A stretch of DNA of 55,921 bases from Kiritimatiellia bacterium (GTDB taxonomy: Bacteria; Verrucomicrobiota; Kiritimatiellia; RFP12; UBA1067). The notes beneath the pieces were generated by a model that was not told the DNA's origin, did no database searches, and saw only the letters and a list, made by a program, of their open reading frames with translations. Below, piece by piece: positions 9,385 through 16,500 of the stretch. The stretch is from the NCBI GenBank assembly GCA_017514235.1, contig JAFWKK010000058.1:1-55921 (forward strand), written 5' to 3'. Every line of letters begins with the position of its first letter. Positions within the stretch are counted from its first letter, which is position 1. The position numbers were made by a program, and so were the translations under genes.

Positions 9385-9454
9385 AACCACGAAATACACG
9401 AAATACACGAAAGCGGCCGCGACAAGTCGCAGCCCTCCCGGGGACTTCGTGGTT
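9385..9454. repeat. REP-like element with CACGAAATA units
   Basis: AACCACGAA (9385-9393) pairs with TTCGTGGTT (9446-9454). Tandem CACGAAATA units follow the left arm and a GC-rich hairpin fills the middle. This is a common type of dispersed intergenic repeat, preceded here by a T tract at about 9376-9384. Confidence 0.65.
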
Positions 9455-9548
9455 CAAGACCTCATCTCCACGCCCGTTACCCATGAAAACATTGGCCGAT
9501 TCGCTAGACTCCCAAAATACAACGCCGTGCCGGCAGACTGTCGGCTGG

Positions 9549-9680
9549 AGGGCGCGAAGCCGAGGCGGAACGGTAGTGTAGCCTACTGCTTTTTCAGCCG
9601 TCGGAGTTCCTTTATGAGGCACAGGCGGCTCAGATGGTTCGGCAGGCGTTTCAAGAGGTGGGGATATTCCAGGAATCTCG
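9549..9680 (+). repeat. interspersed repeat family 2, copy 2
   Basis: Diverged copy of the sequence at 211-322, sharing GCGCGAAGCCG, GGTAG, CCGTCGGAGTT, GGTTCGGCAG and a GGGGATATTCC/GAATCTC end in the same order. Confidence 0.45.
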
Positions 9681-9685
9681 TTTAC

Positions 9686-9735
9686 TCGCCCCGACGAAGT
9701 CCGTCTGCTCCTGCCGAGGCCTGTCATCATACGGC
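9686..9735 (+). repeat. fragment of the composite repeat
   Basis: It contains CGCCCCGACGAAG (about 9687-9699), the end of the second module, and then CCTGTCATCATACGG (9720-9734), the start of the element. The order suggests the tail of one copy joined to the head of another. Confidence 0.6.
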
Positions 9736-9745
9736 GGAGCGGACA

Positions 9746-9751
9746 TATAAT
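9746..9751 (+). promoter_or_regulatory. -10 box of the glycosyltransferase gene, leaderless start
   Basis: TATAAT ends only 5 bases before the ATG at 9757, so the expected transcription start coincides with the start codon. No convincing -35 is seen. Confidence 0.5.
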
Positions 9752-9756
9752 ATTTG

Positions 9757-10620
9757 ATGGGAAAGCTCAACATCTTCTGCGTTTACTTCGACCGCCGCCC
9801 GGTATGGCAGTCTGACTGCGTGGTGCCGATACAGGCCGGCAAGGTGCGCACGGGAGTGGACCTCGGCATGTTGGCGGACGATACGGGCGACAACATCTCC
9901 GGCGAGAACGCACGTTACGGCGAGATGACGGCATGGTACTGGGTGTGGAAGAACTACCTGCCGGCCCACCCGGAACTGGAATACGTGGGCTTCAGCCACT
10001 ACCGCCGATTTCTAGACTTCACAGCCGCCTGCAGCGGGCGCACCCGCCGCACAACCTACCGTCGCTTCCGGCGCGTCTTCGAGCGCCATTACCGCGAGGC
10101 GGAACTGCTGGCGCGGATAGGCGATGCCGACATCGTGATGCGGGGCACGGAAGAGTCCGGCTTTCCGACGGTGCGCGCGCAGTACGTTGCGGCGCACCCC
10201 GGGAACGCGGCGGACTTCGATCGGTTCGTCTCGCTCGTGCGGGAGCGCGATCCGGCGCAGTCGGCGGCGATAGACGCCACGCTTGCGTCGGGACGTCTGG
10301 CGATGGAGCTTCAGTTCGTGATGCGGCGCGAAATCTTCGGGGACTTCATGGAGTGGGCGTTCTCGCTTTGCCGCGAGTTCGAGCGGCGGTGGCAGTGGGG
10401 CGGAGCCGACGAGGGCGACCAGGCCAGGGCACCGGCGTTTCTTGTGGAGCGGCTCTTCCTTGTATGGCTCGCGATCCGCCGTGCGGAGCGTCCGCTTCGC
10501 GTCATGGAACTGCCGCTCGTGAAACTCACGGGCAGGCCGTGGTGGTACAAGCTCCTGAAGCCGGTTCTGCCATTCCTCTCGAAGGAGGCGAACGACCGCA
10601 TCTACGCGAAGTTCAAGTGA
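9757..10620 (+). CDS. DUF4422 family capsular polysaccharide glycosyltransferase
   Basis: A 287-residue cytoplasmic protein. It shows the DUF4422 pattern: an N-terminal Rossmann-like strand (NIFCVYFDRR), DDTGDNIS at about 40-47, an E-T/TA-WYWVWKN stretch at about 55-66 and GFSHYRRF at about 77-84. Members are linked to capsule or lipopolysaccharide assembly and are glycosyltransferase-like. I chose the ATG at 9757 rather than the TTG one codon earlier because the -10 box lies immediately in front. The next gene starts one base after the stop codon, so the two are coupled. Acceptor and donor sugars are unknown. Confidence 0.82.
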   Translation: MGKLNIFCVYFDRRPVWQSDCVVPIQAGKVRTGVDLGMLADDTGDNISGENARYGEMTAWYWVWKNYLPAHPELEYVGFSHYRRFLDFTAACSGRTRRTTYRRFRRVFERHYREAELLARIGDADIVMRGTEESGFPTVRAQYVAAHPGNAADFDRFVSLVRERDPAQSAAIDATLASGRLAMELQFVMRREIFGDFMEWAFSLCREFERRWQWGGADEGDQARAPAFLVERLFLVWLAIRRAERPLRVMELPLVKLTGRPWWYKLLKPVLPFLSKEANDRIYAKFK

Positions 10621-10621
10621 G

Positions 10622-11524
10622 ATGAAGCAGGATTTCGCGACTGAAGACCTCAAGGCGGAGCTGGAGCGCTCGCTCGGGTTCCGCCTGCGCTCGCTGAAGC
10701 GCATCGGCGGCGGCTGCGCGGTCAACTTCCGCGCCGTCCGGGACGGCGACGGCTTCGCCTTTTCTGTGAAGTGCTCGCCGTTCGGGCGGCAGGAGCTTTT
10801 CGGGCATCTCGTGCGGCACCTTGCCGACCTGAAGGGCAGCAAGGCCGTGCAGCGGGTCTTTGAGAAGGAGTGTCTGCCGACTTTTCGCGGCTACAACGTC
10901 CTGTGCCTTGCGTGGTGCGACGGCGAACGGCGCTTCCCCGACAGGCTGTCGGACGAAGAGATGCGCGCATTCCTTGACGAATACCTCGCATTCTCTTCGG
11001 CGATGCAGAAGACGTCCGAGATATTTCCGAGCCTGCCGCTCGGCACCATGCGCAAGACGGTGCTCCGCAACTGCCGCGGGCTTGGCGGCCGTGTCTTGCG
11101 GCGGCTCGTCGACGAGCTGATTCCGGAGGCGGACGCCGCCTACGCCGCCGACCGCATGCGCGTCATTCACGGCGACTTGCACCCTGGCAACTTCCTTCTC
11201 GTCGACGGGCGCGTCGTTGGGTTCCTCGACCTTGAAGAGATGCGGGCGGGTTATCCGGCGGAGGATTTGGTGCGGTATTTCACGTTTGCGGCAGAGCGCT
11301 TGAGGTGGCGTCCGTTCCGAAGCCGACGCACGCTGCGGCAGTTTGCGCTAGCCGTAAGCCATCTGCCATATCCTGCGGACGAATGGCGTGTTGCGCTCGT
11401 CAGGAGCCTGCTCTGGAAGATCTGGCCGCACGTGTCGTCCAAGCCGCCGGGTATCTTCCGCGCCCTGAACCTAGCGTTTCGTGCGCGTCTCTACCGCAAG
11501 CTTCGGCGAATAGTCAGCCGCTGA
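10622..11524 (+). CDS. APH-like small-molecule or sugar kinase
   Basis: A 300-residue protein with the aminoglycoside-phosphotransferase/protein-kinase-like fold. The N-lobe has a glycine-rich start (KRIGGGCAVNF, about 26-36) and the catalytic loop reads HGDLHPGN (H183-N190, catalytic D185). The metal-binding position of the usual DFD is D203 in FLDLEE. No signal peptide. It starts one base after the DUF4422 stop, so it belongs to the same transcript; this suggests phosphorylation of a lipopolysaccharide or capsule sugar, as in the Kdo or heptose kinase branch of the fold, rather than antibiotic resistance. That role is an inference. Confidence 0.75.
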   Translation: MKQDFATEDLKAELERSLGFRLRSLKRIGGGCAVNFRAVRDGDGFAFSVKCSPFGRQELFGHLVRHLADLKGSKAVQRVFEKECLPTFRGYNVLCLAWCDGERRFPDRLSDEEMRAFLDEYLAFSSAMQKTSEIFPSLPLGTMRKTVLRNCRGLGGRVLRRLVDELIPEADAAYAADRMRVIHGDLHPGNFLLVDGRVVGFLDLEEMRAGYPAEDLVRYFTFAAERLRWRPFRSRRTLRQFALAVSHLPYPADEWRVALVRSLLWKIWPHVSSKPPGIFRALNLAFRARLYRKLRRIVSR

Positions 11525-11542
11525 GACGGAATCCTACCGGAG

Positions 11543-11954
11543 CCTGTCATCATGCGGCCGCGAAACCCGCCGCGCATGGCACGTTCTGGCGTTCGTCGCG
11601 TCGCACCTTCGTGCTTGACGGCGCCGTCTCTCTCCGCTCGAAGCGTCCCGCGCCGTCCCGCTCCTCACCCAACTAAGCGGTGCGTTTCTCTTCGCTCCTC
11701 TTGCGGCGACGCTTCCGCATCGCCTTAGTAGGGCCTGTCCCCAATTCATTACCTTCACAAATCACTGATGGTACCATGGCTGAGGAGGGGCGGGGGCGCA
11801 CGAGATGAGCGAAGGGATCGCCCGCCGCCTCAGTGGTTTCGCTTGTCGAGACGAATTTTGCAGAGGGGTCGGGCTAGTCACGTCTTATAGACTTGTGCGT
11901 AGCGGCGGACGCGACTCCCGCAGCGAAGGTTCGGGCGTTACCGCCCCGACGAAG
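11543..11954 (+). repeat. composite interspersed repeat, copy C (internally deleted)
   Basis: It begins CCTGTCATCATGCGG, then the segment 11555-11628, identical over 74 bases to 8701-8774 of copy B, the 108-base module (11621-11728), a 46-base linker with CCTGTCCCCAA, and the first 180 bases of the second module (11775-11954). The two shortenings relative to copy B coincide with TGCGG and GCGCCGTC micro-repeats. The MSEGI reading frame inside it runs in frame into proS. Confidence 0.88.
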
Positions 11955-12002
11955 TCTTCCTCGCCCGTCCCTATGGCGTTTTTTTGGTATAATACGCAAA
12001 TC
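11955..12002 (+). promoter_or_regulatory. proS promoter with leaderless start
   Basis: TGGTATAAT (11985-11993) is an extended -10. Only 9 bases separate it from the ATG at 12003 and no ribosome binding site fits in between. This supports 12003 as the true start and argues against the longer in-frame start at 11805. Confidence 0.65.
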
Positions 12003-13721
12003 ATGAAATGGACTAAGTCACTGATCCAGACGCTTCGGGAGAACCCCGGTGACGCCGAAATAGACTCGCACAAGCTCCTGATCCGCGCGGGACTCGCCCG
12101 CAAGGTTGCCGGCGGCCTCTACTCCTACCTGCCGCTCGGAATGCGCGTGCTGCGGAAAATACAGCAGATCGTGCGCGAGGAGATGGACCGCGCCGGTGCG
12201 CTTGAGATCGTCTCTCCGATCCTTCAGCCTGCCGAGCTGTGGCGCACCACTGGCCGCTGGGACACGATGGGGCCTAACATGTTCAAGCTTCGCGACCGCG
12301 GCGAGCACGAGTTCGCGCTCGGGCCCACTGCCGAAGAGGTGTTCACCGACCTCGCCAAGGGCCTTGTCAGCTCGTACCGCCAGCTTCCCGTCACCATCTA
12401 CCAGATACAGTGGAAGTTCCGCGACGAGACTCGTCCGAGGTTCGGCCTGATGCGTTCCAAGGAGTTTCTCATGAAGGACGCCTACTCCTTCGATGCTGAC
12501 GCCGAGGGTGCGGACAAGAGTTACTGGAACATGTACCATGCCTACGAGCGCATCTACGGGCGGTGCGGACTCAAGGCCGTGGCCGTGCAGGCCGACGGCG
12601 GCGACATGGGCGACAGCCTGACGCACGAGTTCCACGTGCTTGCAGACGCCGGCGAAGACGGCATCGCGTTCTGCGAAGGCTGCGGCTACGCGGCGAACCT
12701 CGAGAAGGCCGAGAGGCGCTGTCCGGCCGCCGGCGACAAGGCCGAAGGGAGCGGTTTCGCGGAGGTGCATACCCCGAACGCCAAGACAATCGAGGAAGTC
12801 GCCGCTTTCATGGGGCTGCCCGCCGATGCGTTCGTAAAGTCGCTCGTGTACGTGGCGGACGGAACGCCGGTCATGGTGTGCGTGCCCGGCGACCGTGACG
12901 TCAACGACGTTAAGCTCAAGCGCTTCCTCGGCGCCAAGGCCGTCGGGCTTGCGGACTTCGGGACGGTTCTCAGGGTGACTGGCGCGAACGCCGGGTTCGT
13001 AGGCCCCGTAGGGCCGGCCGACGCGTCCCTCAGGATCGTGGCCGACGCGTCGCTAAGGGGCGCGACAGGCCGCATCGTCGGCGCGAACAAGGACGACTTC
13101 CACCTCAGGGACGTGGATCTTGCGCGCGACACGAAGATCGGCGAGGCGGATTTCTCGGACCTCGTGGTCGTCAAGGCTGGCGACGTCTGCCCCAAGTGCG
13201 GAAAGCCGATGGTAATCAAGCGCGGCATCGAGGTCGGGCAGGTCTTCAAGCTCGGCACCAAGTACTCTGCCGCCTTCAACGCCGTCTACAAGAACGACAA
13301 GCTCGAGGAGCACGTGATGATAATGGGCTGCTACGGCGTGGGCGTCTCGCGCACGCTGCAGGCCGTGATCGAGCAGAGCCATGACGCCAACGGCATCATC
13401 TGGCCCGCGTCCGTCGCGCCGTACATGGTGGTGATAGAGAACCTCGATCCGTCCAACGCCGAGGTCACCAAAGTCGCGGACGGGCTGGAAGCGGAGCTGG
13501 AGGCGGCCGGAATCGACGTGCTCGTGGACGACCGCGAGGAGCGTCCGGGCGTTAAGTTCAAGGATGCGGACCTCATCGGCTTCCCCGTGCGCGTCGTCGT
13601 CGGCGCGAAGGGGCTGGCGAACGGCGGCGTGGAGGTGAAGCGCCGCGCCGACGACAAATCCAAGACCGTCATCGCGCCCGTCGCGGACGCGGCGGCGGCG
13701 GTCAGGGCCGCGCTTGGCTGA
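12003..13721 (+). CDS. proS: prolyl-tRNA synthetase
   Basis: A 572-residue class II aminoacyl-tRNA synthetase charging tRNA-Pro. It is the bacterial type: an N-terminal catalytic core with GPTAEEVF and the RFGLMRSKEFLMKD motif-2 region, an inserted YbaK-like editing domain (about 230-390), a second catalytic segment with motif 3 (GCYGVGVSR, from residue 442) and a C-terminal anticodon-binding domain with DDREERPGVKFKDADLIG. Length is normal for the family. The open frame extends upstream to 11805, but that extension is translated repeat copy C. The stop overlaps the TTG start of the next gene by 8 bases. Confidence 0.97.
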   Translation: MKWTKSLIQTLRENPGDAEIDSHKLLIRAGLARKVAGGLYSYLPLGMRVLRKIQQIVREEMDRAGALEIVSPILQPAELWRTTGRWDTMGPNMFKLRDRGEHEFALGPTAEEVFTDLAKGLVSSYRQLPVTIYQIQWKFRDETRPRFGLMRSKEFLMKDAYSFDADAEGADKSYWNMYHAYERIYGRCGLKAVAVQADGGDMGDSLTHEFHVLADAGEDGIAFCEGCGYAANLEKAERRCPAAGDKAEGSGFAEVHTPNAKTIEEVAAFMGLPADAFVKSLVYVADGTPVMVCVPGDRDVNDVKLKRFLGAKAVGLADFGTVLRVTGANAGFVGPVGPADASLRIVADASLRGATGRIVGANKDDFHLRDVDLARDTKIGEADFSDLVVVKAGDVCPKCGKPMVIKRGIEVGQVFKLGTKYSAAFNAVYKNDKLEEHVMIMGCYGVGVSRTLQAVIEQSHDANGIIWPASVAPYMVVIENLDPSNAEVTKVADGLEAELEAAGIDVLVDDREERPGVKFKDADLIGFPVRVVVGAKGLANGGVEVKRRADDKSKTVIAPVADAAAAVRAALG

Positions 13722-14595
13722 TTCGGTTGGCTGTGCGCTCTGTCCGCGGCGATGCGGGCGGCGTCCCGGCTTCTGCGGAGCAGGCGACAGCCCGCGGGTC
13801 TTCCGCTGGGGGCCGCACTTCGGCGAGGAGCCGCCGCTGGTCGGCGAGCACGGCAGCGGCTGCGTATTCTTCTCCCGCTGCACGATGAAGTGCCTCTACT
13901 GCCAGAACTCACCATGGAGCTGGCGCGGCGGCGGCGAGGACAAGACGATACGGGAACTTACGGCGATCTTTCGCGAGCTGGCGGTAAAGGACCGCGTATC
14001 CAACTGGAACCTAGTCTCGCCCACGCCCTACCTGCCGTTCATACGCGAGGCGGTCAAGCCTTTGGCGGATGAGGGAATCCGGCTGCCGTTCGTATGGAAC
14101 TCGTCGGGCTACGAGCGCGTCGAGACGCTGGAGGAATACGCCGACCTGTGCGACTGGGCCCTTTTCGACCTGCGGTATTCGCGCGACGAGACGGCCGTCG
14201 CGGCGAGCGCGGCGCCTGGCTACGTTGCGGCGGCGCGGGAGGCGGTCCGCTGGGCGTGGGAGAAGCGCGGCGCCGGTCGGCCGGACGGCGGGCTGATCGT
14301 GCGCATCCTCGTGTTGCCCGGCCATGCCGACGAGGCCGTGGAGAGCCTCGCCTGGCTGGCGACGGAGCTTTCCTGCGATATACCTGTATCCGTGATGAGC
14401 CAGTACACGCCGGCCTACGCGGCGCTGACGCACCCCCCGTTCGACCGCGCCGTTACTGCGGAGGAGTACGCAGAGGTGGCGGAGGCCGCGGCGGACTTCG
14501 GCTTTGAGAACGGATGGATCCAGGACCCCGCGTCGGCGGACCCTGCGCTTGCGTTGCTTGGCGAGAACATGTCGCCCGGCCACGGAACCGTTTGA
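13714..14595 (+). CDS. PflX-like radical SAM protein
   Basis: A 293-residue radical SAM protein of the PflX/COG1313 type, homologous to pyruvate formate-lyase activases but of unproven substrate. The N-terminus has the family's extra cysteines (CALCPRRCGRRPGFCGAG), followed by the [4Fe-4S]/SAM motif CTMKCLYC at about 57-64 and QN after it. A TTG start at 13714 overlapping the end of proS is the only one that keeps the first CxxCxxxC segment, so translational coupling with proS is likely. A strong terminator-like hairpin follows 161 bases downstream. Confidence 0.8.
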   Translation: MADSVGCALCPRRCGRRPGFCGAGDSPRVFRWGPHFGEEPPLVGEHGSGCVFFSRCTMKCLYCQNSPWSWRGGGEDKTIRELTAIFRELAVKDRVSNWNLVSPTPYLPFIREAVKPLADEGIRLPFVWNSSGYERVETLEEYADLCDWALFDLRYSRDETAVAASAAPGYVAAAREAVRWAWEKRGAGRPDGGLIVRILVLPGHADEAVESLAWLATELSCDIPVSVMSQYTPAYAALTHPPFDRAVTAEEYAEVAEAAADFGFENGWIQDPASADPALALLGENMSPGHGTV

Positions 14596-14756
14596 AAACT
14601 GTAGTGCCCCCTCCGTATGTTGCCTTTTGAAACAACTCCGATGGTTGTCAAATGGGCTTCGCTAACGCTACGCCTCATGCTCCGCGCATTTCAACCTGTA
14701 GCATGCGCACTTCTGCGCGGTTGTAGCTGGAGTATAAGAGTGCCCTAAGTGCGGTA
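14596..14756. other. spacer without recognisable gene
   Basis: No reading frame with a credible start or family resemblance is seen. Only weak local hairpins such as GCGCAC/TTCT/GCGC-type arms occur. Confidence 0.5.
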
Positions 14757-14815
14757 GCCCGTCCGTGCAAATGGCAAAATCAGATTTGCCATTTGCACGG
14801 ACGGGCTTATTTTTG
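14757..14815 (+). terminator. 22-bp perfect inverted repeat, terminator
   Basis: The arms 14757-14778 and 14785-14806 are perfectly complementary over 22 bases around a 6-base loop, followed by TTATTTTT. It should end transcription from the proS unit. The next promoter -10 begins only 10 bases after the right arm. Confidence 0.75.
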
Positions 14816-14822
14816 ATATAAT
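14814..14822 (+). promoter_or_regulatory. extended -10 of the DUF4143 ATPase gene
   Basis: TGATATAAT at 14814-14822, 29 bases before the ATG at 14852. It sits on the U-tract side of the preceding hairpin. GGGGTAG before the ATG may serve as ribosome binding site. Confidence 0.55.
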
Positions 14823-14851
14823 CTCTGCCAAAACAAGCGAAATGGGGTAGC

Positions 14852-16003
14852 ATGATAAGACGAAAGATTGCAGATTACGTGGACAAGGTTGCGAAATCCT
14901 ATCCTGTTGTAACGATAATGGGTCCTCGTCAGAGCGGCAAGACAACGCTTGCTAGAGCGCAATTCCCTTCGCATGAATATCGCAATCTGGAGGCAGAGGA
15001 TGTCTTGTCTGTGGCAAGAGCCGATCCGCGCAGATTTCTGATGAATGGCAAGGCGAACATGGTTATAGACGAAGTTCAGCGCTTCCCTTCGCTTCTTACA
15101 TATATTCAAGAAATGGCAGACGCAAATCGAGGCAAGGGGCAGTTTGTCCTGACGGGTTCGCATCAGCCTGAACTGAGCGAAGCTGTAAGCGAGTCGCTTG
15201 CCGGACGTACGGGAATCTGTACCCTAATGCCGCTGAGCATCGAAGAGCTGAGAGACGCCGATGTTGTTCTTGATGACCGCGACGGTCTCATGTGGCGAGG
15301 ATTCTTGCCGCGACTGTATGACGATGCCATAGAGCCGATAATGCTTTACCGCGACTACTTCCAGACATACGTGCAGAGAGATGTTCGCAGAATCGTCAAC
15401 ATTCAGGACATCGATGCATTTACTGTGTTCATGCGCCTTTTGGCCGGCCGTGTCGGGCAGTTGCTCAACAAGGATTCGCTGGCCCGGGACGTTGGCATTT
15501 CCGCGCCGACCGTCATGAAATGGCTGAGCGTATTGGAAGCCTCGTTCATCATATATCGGTTGCGGCCCTACCACAGCAATTTCGGCAAGCGTCAGACGAA
15601 GGCATCTAAGATCTATTTCACCGAGACGGGATTGGTCACGTATCTTCTTGGCATAAGAGAGAGGGAACAGCTCTTTGCGCATCCTCTCGTAGGGAACATC
15701 TTCGAGAACATGGTTGTCATGGAGGCCGTCAAGTTCAGGCTGAACCGAGGCGTGGAGCCTGACATGTGGTTTTACCGGAACTCGTCGGGAACTGTGGAGG
15801 TTGATTTGCTGATGGAGGATGGATTGCATCTCCATCCGCGCGAGATCAAAAGCTCCTCGACGTATTCTGAACGCATGGGACGAGGCCTTTCCGGGTTTCT
15901 TGAGGTTGCCGCCAATGCGGTTGATCCACAGGTTGTCTACGCGGGCAAGACCTTTGATGGCGTAGCCACAAACTTCGCGGAAGTCTCGCGCTGGTGCCTG
16001 TGA
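14852..16003 (+). CDS. AAA ATPase with DUF4143 domain
   Basis: A 383-residue protein of the AAA_14/DUF4143 type. Walker A is GPRQSGKT (24-31), Walker B ends MVIDEVQ (D73, E74), and a sensor-like LTGSHQ follows. The middle carries a winged-helix-like segment (LARDVGISAPTVMKWLSVLE) and the C-terminal DUF4143 nuclease-like part includes EVDLLMEDG and PREIKSS, reminiscent of a PD-(D/E)xK core. The family is widespread and often near mobile or accessory regions; its function is unproven, with toxin-antitoxin or DNA-transaction roles suggested. It stands alone with its own promoter. Confidence 0.88.
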   Translation: MIRRKIADYVDKVAKSYPVVTIMGPRQSGKTTLARAQFPSHEYRNLEAEDVLSVARADPRRFLMNGKANMVIDEVQRFPSLLTYIQEMADANRGKGQFVLTGSHQPELSEAVSESLAGRTGICTLMPLSIEELRDADVVLDDRDGLMWRGFLPRLYDDAIEPIMLYRDYFQTYVQRDVRRIVNIQDIDAFTVFMRLLAGRVGQLLNKDSLARDVGISAPTVMKWLSVLEASFIIYRLRPYHSNFGKRQTKASKIYFTETGLVTYLLGIREREQLFAHPLVGNIFENMVVMEAVKFRLNRGVEPDMWFYRNSSGTVEVDLLMEDGLHLHPREIKSSSTYSERMGRGLSGFLEVAANAVDPQVVYAGKTFDGVATNFAEVSRWCL

Positions 16004-16060
16004 TCAGGGCATTGTCACGCCTTTGCTGTGATTGCGTTGGAAAACCGCGAACAGAACAGG

Positions 16061-16088
16061 TTTCACAAGTGACCGCCGGTGGTATAAC
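16061..16088 (+). promoter_or_regulatory. orphan promoter-like sequence
   Basis: TTTCAC (16061-16066) and TATAAC (16083-16088, preceded by TGG) are spaced by 16 bases. It points along the plus strand into the antisense of the regulator fragment and serves no evident intact gene, so it may be a relic. Confidence 0.3.
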
Positions 16089-16101
16089 GGGCGGGCGAGG
16101 G

Positions 16102-16500
16102 CTAACGTGCAGATTGCCTTCGCCACTCCGTAGGGGAGAGGCCTGTTTCCTGGCGGAAGAACTTCCATAGGGCGTTAGCCGCCTTGAAGCCGCAGAAGTT
16201 GGCTATGGCGGAAATGCCTAGAGACGAATTCTTGAGCAGTTCCTTCGCCTTGTCGAGTCGCACCGCTTGTATCTCGTCGAGTATGGAGTGACCGGCGATC
16301 TGGCGGAAGCGCATCTCCGCCATGCGCCGAGAACATTTGAATGTGGCGACCACTTCGGCAGATGAGAAGCCCTCGCATGCGCGTCGCCTGATCAGCTCAA
16401 TCGCCGCTGTCGACTCTGGATCATAGCGGCGGCAGATGCGTGTTGAGGCGCGGCGGACGATGTTTGCAGGCCCGAACGTAAGACGGGTCGCCTGACGAAG
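16102..16500 (-). pseudogene. truncated XylR/AraC-type regulator (C-terminal HTH only)
   Basis: The minus strand encodes the end of a transcription regulator: the linker after the sugar-binding domain (FGPANIVRRAST) and a complete AraC-type double HTH, with CSRRMAEMRFRQIAGHSI, IANFCGFKAANALWKFFR and the usual end GLSPTEWRRQS. The periplasmic-binding-protein-like domain of about 270 residues seen in the two intact paralogues here (27183-28388 and 42015-43160) is missing. The frame has no proper start; a GTG at 16353 would leave only 83 residues. Its homology stops at about 16490, exactly where the LamG fragment on the other strand begins. Confidence 0.8.

Larger units (their letters stand above)
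9258..9745. other. non-coding, repeat-dense spacer before the glycosyltransferase
   Basis: No gene is supported. It contains REP-like palindromes at 9352-9364 and 9385-9454, a copy of repeat family 2 at 9549-9680 and a short fragment of the composite repeat at 9686-9735. Reading frames here translate the repeats themselves, for example HEIHEIHE from the CACGAAATA units. Confidence 0.6.

Noticed and set aside
9385-9412. CRISPR-like tandem units (CACGAAATA)
   Set aside because: Units are 9 bases with no spacers; it is a REP-type element.
9350-9757. 135-codon plus-strand frame with HEIHE-type residues and its minus-strand partner
   Set aside because: Both translate the CACGAAATA REP element and flanking repeats.
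10622-11524. Antibiotic resistance phosphotransferase
   Set aside because: The APH fold is present but the gene is coupled to a polysaccharide glycosyltransferase, so an envelope-sugar kinase is more plausible.
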